Positions 27,840-42,800 of a DNA stretch of 64,000 nt are shown piece by piece. A program made the translations under genes and the position numbers. The number at the start of each line of letters is the position of its first letter. The stretch's first letter is position 1. Where the stretch lies: contig OX359189.1 of NCBI GenBank assembly GCA_947172415.1, forward strand, positions 642,501 through 706,500. The letters run 5' to 3'. The stretch comes from Chondrosia reniformis (Eukaryota > Porifera > Demospongiae > Chondrillida > Chondrillidae). The notes below the pieces were generated by a model. The model was not told the origin of the DNA, made no database searches, and worked only from the letters and a program-made list of their open reading frames with translations.

Positions 27840-30800
27840 ATGAACCAAACGTCAACTAATCTTAGTCAGTCCTTCAAGCCACTATCGTTCTGGACGGAGC
27901 AAGAAGTCATCAATTGGATGAAAGGTAACCGATACATCCTTTCAGAAGATATGTCATCTTTCGTATCGGCAGTGAGGACGCATCGTTCGTAGTTTCGTTA
28001 GTTTATAAAAATAAATACCGTTTATGCAGCGAAACTAACCATAAGCTAGTCCAGACCTCCTAATTAATTAGATAAGTTGCTTTTGGATGATTTGTAATAA
28101 TTCTAATATAGTTTAGGCTTTCCTGATAAGGTTATTTCCTTAAAAATCTTTTAAGTAATGTTGCAGCCGATTACCTTTCCGATCGATCTCTAGTTTTCAG
28201 TTGAATTAGGAAATATTTATCTAGCCATTACTGAAGATACCGACCTTCTTGATAAACAAAAAGGTTTTGACAAAGCTTAGCAACCAACAATCGTTTTACC
28301 ATAATATTATACTGGTTGGTGGATTAGACATTCGTACTGATATAAATCTCAGTTTTAGATGCAGTGTTAAGAGTGTACTGTATTGAGTAAGCTGTTTCTA
28401 ATACAGCGATAAAGGGTTATAACTGTTAGTTTTGAAAAATATAGAAAATACAATCTTTTGTGTCTGATGTTATAACTGAAGGTGCTTTGTCATCAGGTGT
28501 TGCAAAACACAGCTATTGTATAGAGGAGTACTCTTTCAGAGACTGGGCGTGTTTTATGTTGTTATGAGCATTGTATTAAGGGTGAATGCAGAGTGAAGCT
28601 AGGCGGAGGTGAATGAGGAGAGAGTTTGAGGTTGTTTGTTCTTCAAAAAAAACAAGTAGATAATAATTCTCTTTAATCCTGTATGTGTTCTGAACCCAAT
28701 TCATATTCAAATGAGCATTTCTAACTTTATTGAATTGCACCTAAATCTGATAAGCTATTGTTCAGTGAAGTCTCTAGTATCTTGCCTCAATGAGCACTTA
28801 GCTTGTAGGATTTATAACATATACATAAATGGAGATTTCTATCTTGTTTACATCATATGTGAACTGTGTACCTTGTCAGTATGCTGATGAATTTAAAATC
28901 CTAATTACCGGACAACAGATTGGACATAAACCAGAGAATTGAGACGGAGACTGTAATTTAGACTTCATGTTAAGGTTGTGTACTGTAATGAGATACTTAA
29001 ATGTCAAAGTTGGGTTTCTTGAGGTCAGCCATATTTTCTGTTCTGTGGTTCTCTGGTACATGCCAAAGACTCACAGAAGATCAAGAAGAATATAGAAGAC
29101 TCCCTGGGTCACTGATGAAGGGTGGAATTCCTAGAAACAGCTGTCAGGCCCGGTGGAGGAGAAGAAAGAGAAGACTTTTGTATCCTCATCCAAATTTCTC
29201 ATTAGTTTATAAACCTTTTTCTCTAAAGCAGCAGTAGCATGTTGAAAAATGGTGTGTTAGACTATTCACAGAGAGGACATGATTATGTTAACATGAAAAC
29301 AATTTGTTATGCACAAAAATACGTTGAAAATGCATTCACATGTGCTTGATTCATTTTAGCAACACTAATATGAAGTGTTTCATTCACATTCGCTTGTTAT
29401 GGAACTATATTTAATAAATGCCCATAAAAGGATTTTAAGTCATGTGTTACTGTCTGCCTGTACATCCTGTCCTCTTAATTACTTCTCACAATAAAAAGAG
29501 GAACTTGTTATCATGACATGGCTCTCCATGTAAGGGGTAAGCAAATATAGAATAAATTCTTTATGCTGCTTGTTTTTTCCTAAAACTACTTGTACATACA
29601 TATAGTTGATTTCATTCTTCATCAATGAAGCATGGGAAATTCTAACTTCAATTCTTCTAGTTTAAATTCATTTTCATATTTCATAGTTACCTTTTGAGGG
29701 GACTGATATGGACATATAGCTTTTGAGAATTTTGAGATAATGCACCATTCATGGATTGATAAGGTTTATGATGAAAATGAAATATAAATCAAGAGGTCCT
29801 TAATGAGAAAGTTCTCTTCACTTCTTATTCTCTTAAAACCTTTGTCTACTAAATTCTTTAAGCCGAAACTCATTGAGAGTCATTATTTTGGTTTGCAGTT
29901 GTCTTTGACACAGCTCGCTCTCCTCTGCTATCTAAAACCTAATGGCCTGTGACAGATTGTATGGTAACTTTGATTGTTCAGAGACGAACTAAAGTGTGTA
30001 TCTTGAGTGTTATTATATTGTGTTGTATTGCTCTAGTGAATAAATGTAGTGTCTTTGATGAACCATATCACCTTAGAACATTGCATGAATATGGGATTCG
30101 TATGATAATTTTCAATATTACAGAAATCCGATCTGAAAATGTTTTTAAAGAAGTTATATTTTGTGCAGCTGATGCATAAAGGATATGCGTTTTTTACTTC
30201 CATTACAATCCAGTCTCTGCATTTGTTAATGGAGAAAATCCATTAGCTACTTAAGTGGTCTTGGTAGAGTGTAAATGGAATTATTAGTATTTGGTGAAGT
30301 GATCAGCAATCTTGTACACAGCCCCTCCCATCCTTCCATTTTAGTGAGCCCTCCCTCCCTCCATTTTAGTGAGCCCCTCCTATCCTTCCATTTATGTGAG
30401 TCCCTCCCATCCTTCCATTTATGTGAGTCCCTCCCATCCTTCCATTTATGTGAGTCCCTCCCATCCTTCCATTTTAGTGAGCCCCTCCCATCCCTCCATT
30501 TTAGTGAGCCCCTCCCATCCTTCCATTTTAGTGAGCCCCTCCTATCCCTCCATTTTAGTGAGCCCCTCCTATCCCTCCATTTTAGTGAGCCCCTCCCATC
30601 CTTCCATTTTAGTGAGCCCCTCCCTCCCTCCATTTTAGTGAGCCCTCCCTCCCTCCGTCCATTTTAGTGAGCCCTCCCTCCCTCCGTCCATTTTAGTGAG
30701 TCCCTCCCTCCATTTTAGTGAGTCCCCCCTCCATTTTAGTGAGTCCCTCCCTCCATTTTAGTGACCCCCCTCCATTTTAATGAGCCCCTCCCTCCATTTT

Positions 30801-33800
30801 AGTGAGACCCCCCTCCATTTTAATGAGCCCCTCCCTCCATTTTAGTGAGACCCCCTCCATTTTAGTGAGTCCCTCCCATCCTTCCATTTTGGGCGTGACC
30901 TGTGTGCATTGCCTTTCCCTCTCTGCAGGACTGGATTCTTGCTTACTAGAACATATTCCACAGTTTCAAGCACACTGCATTAATGGAGAAGATATTTGTA
31001 AATTAGATCAAACCAAATTAAAGTTCTTACAGGTAATTATTGTTGTGTGGTAATAGCAGGGTTTTCCCCACTCAACTAGTCACATACTTTACCATTCAAG
31101 GAGCATAGGTTACAAGTTCTAAAGCTATCCCCCTCCCTGTAACAGGTAACACAAATTGGACATCAAGAGCTCTTTCTGGAAGCTGTAGAACTTCTTAGGA
31201 GCTTGGTAAGTGGGAGGGGTCGCACTCACAGACTCACAGGTGTTCTTGTCTGTACAAACTGGCACTTGGTAATATAATGAAGTGGCTGATTAAGACAATG
31301 AGTGATATCCATAATAATTGGAGAGAGAATTCCAAGTAATAATTCTCTTACTTAACACTAAAATTTGTTAATAACCTCACCACTAAATGGTTATGGGTGT
31401 CTATCCAGCTGTTACCCGTTACCATGGCAACAGAGCAGCTGCATTAGGGGTCAGTGCATATCCTAAAATTTATGGGTTTGTGTAATTAGTCAAGCCCATG
31501 TAATAACTTAATCCCTTTGTAATGACTGAGTTTCTTTATATGAATATGTCAGCCATTTATTGAATGATTATATTTTTAATGGATTATGTGTCTCCAAACC
31601 CAGTAACCTTTTATATGAATATATTAGGCATAGGTTTTAATAGTTATATATATATATATATTTAGTTTATTCTATGCCTCCAAACCTTTATAATTTAGGA
31701 TAATAGTATCTACCAGCAGACATCACTAAGAAAAGTGCGACAGTTATCAAAGAAAGCTTCACAACTTGTTCAGTTAACAAGTTCACCATTTTCAAAGAGC
31801 TCATCTTATTCCAAATCACTGGAAGTAGCTGCTTCAGTGATGGAGGCCTCCCGACAGCTCATTACTTGGATCGACGAGTTAGCTTGCTACAGTATTGTGA
31901 ACCTGTAGTAATATACTGTACACACCCTGTAGTAATTGTGTACAATTGTATGGGTAATATACTGTACAAACCTGTAGTAATTGTATGCAATTGTATGGAT
32001 AATATACTGTATACACCTGTAGTAATTGTATGCAATTGTATGGGTAATATACTGTACACACCTGTAGTAATTGTATGCAATTGTATGGGTAAAATACTGT
32101 ACACACCCTGTAGTAATTGTGTACAATTGTCTAGGTAATATACTGTACACTTCTCAGTATCCCTTCCCATCTGTGTAGCAACCCCAGTATCCCTTCCCAT
32201 CTGTGTAGCAACCCCAGTATCCCTTCCTATCTGTGTAGCAACCCCAGTATCCCTTCCCATCTGTGTAGCAACCCCAGTATCCCTTCCTATCTGTGTAGCA
32301 ACCCCAACCACTTAGTAGAAGATTACAATAGTTTCAGACTCACCGTTTTGCAGACTTCATTGTCAATTAAGGATGCAGTTGCCTTGGAAGCAGACGCCTG
32401 CAGGCTCGACCTGATGGAAAATGTAGGAGTAGATCATGAATCAAATTAGTTGATTGCTGTGAATACATTTATTGCTTTATAGGTGTATGCAATTAGCACC
32501 AATTAAGCTAATGTGCAATTACTTATATGCATTATTTCAAAAAGCTTATAAGTATTATATGAAAGTCTATTCTTCTCTCTTATCTACACTTAAAGGGAAA
32601 ATTGCTAGTGAAATTGACATCTGCCTTGATTGCTCCTGAAAATGCGAATGGCATGGTGGATGGGGTCATTGTTATTGATGTCATTCTGAGACCTGATCTG
32701 AAAGGATTGGTAGGAACACTCTACCTTAGCTTAACCCATCCTCACACTATCACTCACATCCTCACACTAGCACTCACATCCCCACACTAGCACTCATCCT
32801 CACACTATCACTCACATCCTCACACTAGCACTCACATCCTCACACTAGCACTCATATCCTCACACTATCACTCACATCCTCACACTATCACTCACATCCT
32901 TGCACTAGCACTCACATCCTCACACTAGCACTCACATCCTCACTATCACTCACAACCTCACACCAGGTCATCCTCATACCAGTGCTCATCTAATATCTCT
33001 GTTTTTGAACTGTAGGGCTTCACATTGCGCAAGCTGACAGCTGGACTCCTCCAAGTGACACATGTACAGCAAGGAGTGAGTCACCATGGTTACAGTATCA
33101 CTGTATGTAACTGGGAGGATATTATCTTAACTTGATTGAAGAATAGTTGAATATTTTGTAACTGCTAAAAGTCATTCATACCTACCTATGAACACTCTTA
33201 GAAATGTGCTCATTGGCACATTATGTGGGCTGTGCTTATATACGGTTAGGGTCCTTGCTGTATATAAGTACCGTGCTTATATGTGGGCATGGTCCTTGCT
33301 CTATATAAGTACCATACTTATATGTGGGCAGAGTCCTTGCTCTATATAAGTACCATGCTTATATGTGGGCAGGGTCCTTGCTGTATATAAGTACCGTGCT
33401 TATATGTGGGCAGGGTCCTTGCTGTATATAAGTACCATGCTTATATGTGGGCAGAGTCCTTGCTGTATATAAGTACCATGCTTATATGTGGGCAGGGTCC
33501 TTGCTGTATATAAGTACCATGCTTATATGTGGGCAGAGTCCTTGCTGTATATAAGTACCATGCTTATATGTGGGCAGGGTCCTTGCTGTATATAAGTACC
33601 ATGCTTATATGTGGGCAGGGTCCTTGCTGTATATAAGTACCATGCTTATATGTGGGCAGGGTCCTTGCTGTATATAAGTACCATACTTATATGTGGGCAG
33701 GGTCCTTGCTGTATATAAGTACCATACTTATATGTGGGCAGAGTCCTTGCTGTATATAAGTACCATACTTATATGTGGGCAGGGTCCTTGCTGTATATAA

Positions 33801-36800
33801 GTACCATGCTTATATGTGGGCAGAGTCCTTGCTGTATATAAGTACCATGCTTATATGTGGGCAGGGTCCTTGCTGTATATAAGTACCATGCTTATATGTG
33901 GGCAGGGTCCTTGCTGTATATAAGTACCATGCTTATATGTGGGCAGGGTCCTTGCTGTATAGAAGGACTGTGTTTATATGTGGGCAGAGTCCTTGCTGTA
34001 TAGAAGGACTGTGTTTATATGTGGGCAGAGTCCTTGCTGTATAGAAGGACTGTGTTTATATGTGGGCAGAGTCCTTGCTGTATAGAAGGACTGTGCTTAT
34101 AATTGTATTAATATTTAGTTGTGTAAATCTTTTGGGATTAAGCTGTCAAGTTTTAATGTTCTGTTTAGGGACCAGCTGATCTAAGTGGTCGAGTTTTTGC
34201 TGGAGATGAAGTAATACAAGTTAATAAACAGAATGTAGTAAGTAGTTTTACTAGAATATACATTAGTATACTGCTTTATTAACCTTATATATCTGTCTAC
34301 ATACTTTAATTTCCTAACTGACCTCTCTTGGATAGTATTACTGAATGTAACTCTCCTAACTTGTGACTTGGAGTATACTGGAATATCCTGAAATTCATTC
34401 TTGTTTCATCTTTTAATATACAAAATTCATATTGTAGTGGAATATATTAGGACAATAGCTATAAAGGCATTGAAACGATAGCAGTATAGTTGTTTTTAGA
34501 GATATGTGTTGTTGTTCTTGTACAATTATGATTTCATTATAGTCAATAGAAGGTGAAAATGATGAATAATAAGTTAATATTAAGAAAATATCCACGTGAT
34601 TTCAAAATCACCTTCATTGTGTATTTATACACCTTTACTTTATAAACTTTAGGTTGGTTGGGAGATAGCCAAAGTTATTGAGTGTCTAAAGGAAAATCTA
34701 TATGAGGTTGAACTCACTCTTAAAAGTAATACTTCTAGAACTCCGCCAATTGAAAGAAAAGGTTTCAAATCAGCTATGCACAACCCATCGTCCACGCCCG
34801 GTTCCCCATTATCGACTTCTAGAAATTTTAGATTCCCAAATAGACACACGGCACCTCATCAAGTTAATTACGTGGAGACCTATCGGAATGAGGGGCAGGC
34901 TCCTCCCCCTCCTCGGGTCCTCATGAACGGGCATCCGCCCCTTAGAGCCACAAAGTCCTTCGATGTTGATACTAAAGTTGTGGAAATTCCTCTGAGAGAA
35001 AAGGTTGGAAAAAGAAGATCTTTGGGTAATACTCAGCGACTTAAATCTCACTCCTTGAATTTGGAGGAGGAATTGGCAGAACACAGAGAAAGTGTACTTT
35101 CCTCAACAAGTGTTGATATTCCAGTTTTTCAAGGTATCATGCTTAATGAGTAGAAGTTGAATAGTGCCTCTAATGGCACGCATACACCAGAGGTGTTACA
35201 GTACTCAGCCTGTGTGTGTGTGAGTGTGTGAGTGTGTGAGTGTGTGAGTGAGTGTGAGTGTTACCAGGCTTTGAATGCACAGGTTCAAAATATATTTAAA
35301 CTTCAGAGTCATGTGATGACCATGTGATGTCAGAGTGCCATGTACTATGGCTTATTCCAATATGCATGGTCTGTGTACTGGTAAATGAGAATGATCACAT
35401 TTGGAGTGTACCAGTTGCACTTTCCATGTGTCCGTGAACTGGTTAAAACTGGCTAGATGTGATGTTGCAGCTGGTAACTGAAAGTAGATGGTGGATTGAA
35501 ACATTGTCTGTTTAGATTATTACTGCGCTCTTTCAATTTTATCATAACCGAAACTGTTTATTTTGGAAGATTGACTTGATCTGAGTGAATGCAGTTAGCT
35601 CAGTGTTATGTACTGCATAAATGTCACAGATTTGATCATTCTAAAGTTGTACCAATACTGGTGAGCAGTACTACATTACACTGTGGTCCGCCATAGGCCA
35701 GCGAGGACTGTGGTCCGCCATAGGCCAGCGAGGACTGTGGTCCGCCATAGGCCAGCGAGGACTGTGGTCCGCCATAGGCCAGCGAGGACTGTGGTCCGCC
35801 ATAGGCCAGCGAGGACTGTGGTCCGCCATAGCATGCGGAACTGACAGCTACTTACAGTGTGACTTCTTGCCAATTTGTTTGGTGTAGTTCTAAGACAATA
35901 TTAATATTCCAGTTGACTGGACTCATGTTTTTATGTTGTTAGAGAATGAAGTAGTTGAGGGATCCAGTGGTGGTGAGGAGTATCCAGATGTGGGCAAGGT
36001 GAGGCAGCTGCAGGTTGATCGACAAGAGAGAGCTATGAGTGTGCCTCCGAAGGGAAGCCCGAACCAGAAGAAGCTTAAACCTCCGCGACAACATATGATG
36101 TGAGTACGTGCTACAACATAAAGTGGATCTCGCATACTACGTACATGCTGTGCTTCGTTTAGGAGTAATTTGGATCCCCAAAAACCCATACAGTCCTGCT
36201 CTACTGGTGATATTCCTTCAGCAAGGTAGGCGTGTTCAGCCATCTTAAGTGTTACACCATCTTAAGTGATCTCAGCTCTATTAATGATTCTCTTTAGCTT
36301 GATGTTAACTTCTCTTTTAATTAGCCCTCCCTTCTCTTGTTCCCAGAGTCCTCTCATATTCTGCCCTCCCTTCTCTTCATCCCAGAGTCCTCTCATATTC
36401 TTCCCTCTTTTCTCTTCATCCCAAAGTCCTCTCATATTCTCCCCTCCCTTCTCTTCATCCCAGAGTCCTCTCATATTCTCCCCTCCCTTCTCTTCATCCC
36501 AGAGTCCTCTCATATTCTTCCCTCCCTTCTCTTCATCCCAGAGTCCTCTCATATTCTTCCCTCCCTTCTCTTCATCCCAGAGTCCTCTCATATTCTCCCC
36601 TCCCTTCTCTTCATCCCAGAGTCCTCTCATATTCTCCCCTCCCTTCTCTTCATCCCAGAGTCCTCTCATATTCTCCCCTCCCTTCTCTTCATCCCAGAGT
36701 CCTCTCATATTCTCCCCTCCCTTCTCTTCATCCCAGAGTCCTCTCATATTCTGCTCTACCTTCTCTAGTTCTATGTGTTATAAAACAAAAATCATTGGTG

Positions 36801-39800
36801 GAGTGGTCCACAAGATTCCTCTGACATCTCAGGAAGTGAGTATCCATGGTAACATCCAAGTTTGGTGGAATATAGTATACAAGGTGATTCAGTGTGTTAG
36901 ACTCTCGGTTGACCCTTTTCTCTTCCTTAAAGGGGTCTCCGGCTAGCTCACCATTGCCAGAGAAGAAGCATGAACTGTGAGCTTTGAACCATTTTGTGGT
37001 GCACTTTAAGATTTATCTACTGCATGTGTAACTATAGCAACAGTTGTCTTCATCTAGAGGTTGAATGGAATGTTTTTGTGGAACTAATGTGTTTTGCTAA
37101 CTCTCAATCTTTTTCAAGGTCTGCTAATGGTTAATGTCTTCTCTCTTCTGTTAGTGTATTTAAGACTGTTGTTGTTGGCGGTGTTGTCATGAAGATACCA
37201 GTAGACAAGTCAGGCAAACAATCAGAGGTTATCATAGCCACTCTCTATAGTAGAGATAACAGACACACCCATTTTATTTTCTAGTTTTGGCCCTGCACAT
37301 CACCCCACCCATCACCTTCATTCATCACCCTCCACATCACCTTCACCCATCACCCTCCCCATCACCCTCCAATCAACCATCCCCATCACCCTCCCCATCA
37401 CCCTCCAATCAACCATCCCCATCACCCTCCCCATCACCCTCCAATCAACCATTCCCATCACCCTCCCCATCACCCTCCAATCAACCATTCCCATCACCCT
37501 CCCCACCACCCTCCAATCAACCATCCCCACCAGTACCACTGCATTAGTGAGACATTCCTGTTTACTAACTTTAGAATAGAGCAATATTGACAAGTAGTCC
37601 AGGCAAGAAGAAGGCTAAGGTCCTAGATGAAAAGCCACCACAATATATCATTAACCAGGTGAGGCAGAAACAGGACAACAGAACAGTGTCATGATCTCCA
37701 TCCAATATCCAGAGTAGTTCTGACTAGCTAGACCCTTGGTTTTGCCATATTTGACCATTTTCAATGTATAGTTGCTTCCCAATTAAACCACTAAATGCAG
37801 ATAAATCTAAATTTATTTTGTTTGATTCTAATGAAAGGAAATACTTGAATGGATTGAATTGGATTCTCTTTCAGAAGAATTTATGGCATTTTAAAGGATT
37901 AATGATTTAAGTTGACTATATGCTTCAGTTATTTAGTCCTTTTTTGGTTTCTGCTGTGAGTGAAAACAGGGATCCTCCTGTTGGTACTGTTTCCTGTAAG
38001 TCCAGTACCCATACCTTTATTGAATTGAATAGTGGCTTCCTAACACATAAAATCTAATAATACATCTAAACCTTCAAAATCGGACTTTTTTCAATTTGTC
38101 TTCCGAAATGTGTTTTAATGATTTTTAATGTGAATATTTTGTTGTTATTCCAAAATTAATGTTGCTAATCACTAATGAGAAGGTGTTTCAAATTTCCCCT
38201 TTGTTTATGTTGTATTATTATACCCATCTGATGAGTGATTGTACGAGAATATCTCGGAAATCCATCAACTTTTATAAATTAAAAAGCAAGATGTATATTA
38301 ATCAATTCACACTTTTCAATGAAATTCATTCAATTTAGACACCTACGTACTACATACATATTTAGCACTGTATTCACACCTCACACCTTCCCATGCGTAC
38401 ATATTAATTGTCACCTTACCTGTATTCCATTAAATAAATTCAAATTGAATAACATCCATTATTCTAAGAGAATTAAAGAGAAAATAAAAGTTGTTGGTTG
38501 AGTCAACAACTCTATAATGGATGATTGGAAACAGATAGATTGCTCATTTAGTTTCTTCAGCCGTACCGAAACTCAATCATGACTCTTGTAATTCTAGTAA
38601 CCAGAAGTTAGGTGATGTAATTAAATATTCATAAATCAAAGTAAAGTCCTATGCATATGTATAACTGTCTGTTATTAGTTGATATTGATAGCCAAGGGAG
38701 ATACGTATAATGTTCATGTTAACATTTGGTCTGGACAGGGCTAGGCTAAGGTCTTATGAGAATATAGGATTGTCATTAATAGGAATTCCTTTCCTCCTCA
38801 TAATGTTAAGCTACTTTGACTTCAATAAAAAATTTGTATGTTTGCAGACTTACAATCTGCATACTTAAAATATTATAATGTAAAATTGAGAATAGGATGT
38901 TACTATATAAGGTATCATTGTCTGTTCTCTAGTTAACAATATAACAGTAATTGTTGCCATTTTAAATAGTACATTTGTCCTTCTCATGTGGCAATAAACA
39001 CAGAAACCACAAGACAAACAATTCTTTACATTTTCCAGGTAAATGTAATCTCATTCCTTCTCCTAAAATGGTTCCCCTCAGGAATTCTTCAGGCTGTGAT
39101 GTCATAGGGACTGTAGAGAGCAGTGCATTTATGGTATTCCATTCTCCATAAGTCTGAGAATGGATTCATGTGATGACTCTTGTGAATGGAGGATGTAGCT
39201 AGTGTTCAAAATGATTGCTTTAGGTTAAAAGCTGTTTCTATGGTAACAGAATGTTATCTGAAGTATGGGAGAATACAAACAGTAGAAAATGAATCTAGAT
39301 CCTTTACAACCTTTAAGCAACTAAAAATATATCTGAAATGAAGGCTAATTTCAAAATCATCACACTGTTTAAAATTTTATAGTGATACAATATAAAAATG
39401 TCTCTATTCTTGCATGGAGACCAAATGTATAATATTCTAGAGCACATAGATATAATAGGACTCTGGTTGCTGTCATCTTTTACACATTCTTTTTGTCTGG
39501 TTATACAGGGTGCAAATGAGTTCAGACATGACTTGAGTTCAGGTGAGAATTTGGGTCAGGGTATGATGTAATGTTACTATAAATAGCTATAATTATTTAA
39601 TAGTTGATAGCATAAATGTTGGCATTCTACTAATGTTATTGTCCATATAAAGAATGAATGTATATACATATGTATCTGCTATCTGGGTCCCCTTGTACAT
39701 TTCATGAAATCATATAAATTTTATGCATTTAATACAACCTATTGTCGTACTGTTAACATCAAAGCAAAATGGAATTTTTGTATTATAGTTGCATGTGTAG

Positions 39801-42800
39801 GAATAGTTGCAGTGCAGGAAATACAATCTAAGTCAGATTGCCCATACAGAACATATAGTCAATCTCTGGATACTCTGTTGTGTGTCATAACCAGTGCTGA
39901 GCTAGCCCTTTCCAATGTGATACTACTTCCTGTTAATTGTCTCTTTGTTTGTCATTTTGCCACCTAAGTAATTAATAATAATGCCAATGTAAGCCATGAT
40001 GTAATCGTAATCTCTAAGAGTGTTAGTTGGAGACTGGTATAAAACTGATTGTATTTCCACAATTGTTACTATATCAATGCTTTCACTCATATTAACTATT
40101 TTAGGTAACTAAGAATGTCTAAGAATGTCTAGAAATTTAAGACCAGATAATGTCCCACAACAGCTATAGTAGTTCTTAAATTGATGGTAATTGTAGTCTG
40201 CCTTGCTCTGTGTTTCTGGCAACGTTGGTATGCTACATATATACATATATATGGATTAAGTGATTATCTGGCACTGTCTGGTACGTGTTCATTGGGGAAG
40301 GTGTGTATACGAATAGCATTTCTGTGGCCTCTTTCTGGAAATTTGAATGACGTCATCGATTTATGCCGGATAAAAATTAAGATTTCTATTCAGGCAGAAT
40401 AGATCTTTCGTTTCGGTTACAGAGAATATGAGTACTGCAGTAGAAATGACTGACGGTAACGTCCACGGTAAAAGGGGCTCGCTCTTTGGAGGTAAGTCAA
40501 AATGCTAACATGCAATATATTCGAAAGAGCTTTTTAATATCTACTAATTTCATCTATACCTTAAAGTTCCGTCGTATCTCGTTCTATGTTTGCGGCCTAT
40601 TTCGTATAGAGAATGTAAAATCCTCTAAAGGACGTATCCTGATTTAGACGGTTTATTACGTATTCACCGCAGCCGCACGATAAACGCTTGCAATCGAACC
40701 GTTCAAGTCGACTCAACCTGCTGAAAGAAGGCATTCACAGTTGGAAGATGTTACAGTTTGTGACAGAGCTACTTTAGTACTTAAACATAAATGCGAAACC
40801 ACTATATGGACACGCCTAGCTGACTTTATTATTAGACACTAAATTGTGTCATTTTGCTATCCTATAGCTGTAAGTTTTTATTAATTTGAAGCTGCTGTAG
40901 TATATTTAGGTGAATGACAAAACTGGCTGGATTGTGGGATGTTGTTGAAGACTTTTGACGACTAATACGGCCACGTTAATGATATTTGGCAAATTGAATT
41001 TGTGGTTTGGGGTACATGTTTGGCTAAGAGAATTACTCTAATATCTGCTGATATTGAATTAATAACTGCAGTGTCAATGGGGTGATTTGTGCTGAATAAT
41101 GCTTAGTTACATGTTGAACATATCTAATAAGCCTTGTGTTGCTTAATTTTCCTATTGAAATATATAAAATATTTGGTTGAAATAGATTTTGTCTCATTAA
41201 TTGATTTCACTGATACACTGTACTTTTATTAAATAACCTGCTCAAAGAGGTGTGACTATGTACACTGGCTAGTTTACAAAGCACATTCTATTGTTTACAT
41301 CTGTCCTTTCTCTTCTTCCCATTGCCTCATTTGGTACCTGCAACTCCTACAGGGTCAGACATTGGAGAAGATGTGAGTTATGACAAGTACATATTTTGTA
41401 CTAGCAACAGATGCATGGGGAAGTAGGAATTGCAAGCCTTTGGGTAGTAGACAATGCCTTATCACTGCTGAGGGTTATTTGTTTTTTTTACAACTAGGTA
41501 GGAGTAAACTTATTTAACTTTGAATTTTGATGGTTGCCTAACTAGTGGAGTGGTTGAATAATTGGGTTTCCTTCTAAAAACGGATGTCTTCTTCAGTTTT
41601 TAGAAAATTGTAATTTCTATTTGTGAACATGTTGTTGATGGGACTGTCCTTATTATCTTCTTGTTGCAGATAACAGCACACAAAGTAGTATTCTCCTCCC
41701 CACGTGATGTCACTATATCTGGACAAGGTAAGCCTTGAGGACTCACTGTTATGTCTTTGCATGTATATATATACATAACAAGAAGAAGCTATTACTAAAA
41801 ACAGCTCACATACACAAGGACTCAGGTTACATAGCTATATATATGTGATACGCAAGAGTATGTGACAAGGGGAAATACAAGTGGGACCTTTGTGAGACAT
41901 TCTCAAGGTCATTGCTCAGAGGGTGGCTGGTATGTGTGACTGCCTCCTGTGTACTTCTAGTAGCAAAGGGGAGTTCACCTTTGTTTTGTAACTATGGTAA
42001 CAGCTAACCTTTCAGCTGTACAATATTGCAAGACCTTTAATCATCTAAATGCTAACTCTAGCTGGGAGGAGGTGACCTTTTCAGGTGTTGAAGCTCTTCA
42101 GCTCCCAAGGTGATATTCTTGCTTCAGTCTTTGTGTAACTAAAGAGCTACGACTGATGAGATAGTGAGAGGTGGTGTCTACCACATGAGTGCTATCCCCA
42201 ATAGGTTTCTCCTAGGTGATCTGTCTCCTAAGATGGGATGGCATGCTGATCTCTCAAATATGTATACACATATAAGTAGTACCTCACATGGTTACCATGT
42301 GATGTGTACAAATCTGGGGACTTTCCCTACTCTCATCCGTGTTCCTTACTAACTGATGTATTCTTTTTCTTTGTTTTAGTAACTAAGGAGGTTGAAGTGG
42401 AGAGTCAGATTGAAGTGAGTATCTATGGTAACAGTTGCTGTGATTTTGGAGGGTTTTTTTGAATATGAAAGTACCAACATAAATTCATGTACATTCATGT
42501 ACTTGTATTGTTAAATTATAATGAAAGGGTGTAACTCTTTATTGTGTTGATTCCTTTTCTCATTCTAGACTATAGCACAACAGAGGAGACCCAGCAAGAA
42601 GCATGACACTCCTCGTATGTGGCCACTGATGAATTTAATTAACTTGTTTATCTATTAGCCATACCAAGCAATTTATTTGATTAGAGATGAAATTGAGAGT
42701 CATCATCTGTTACCACTTCTCTTTCTGTTTATCACTACAAGTCACATGACCACCTCTCTTTTTGTTTATCACTACAAGTCACATGACCACCGCTCTTTCT

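Noticed and set aside
30247-30667. Ser/Pro/His-rich and Lys/Gly-rich ORFs
   Set aside because: Frames through the 27-bp CNK intron minisatellite; both strands open equally.
36262-36946. 226-aa ORF of 13-residue repeats and 161-aa antisense ORF
   Set aside because: The 39-bp unit gives a 13-codon period. Its right end overlaps a genuine CNK exon (36769-36835), but the rest is intron.
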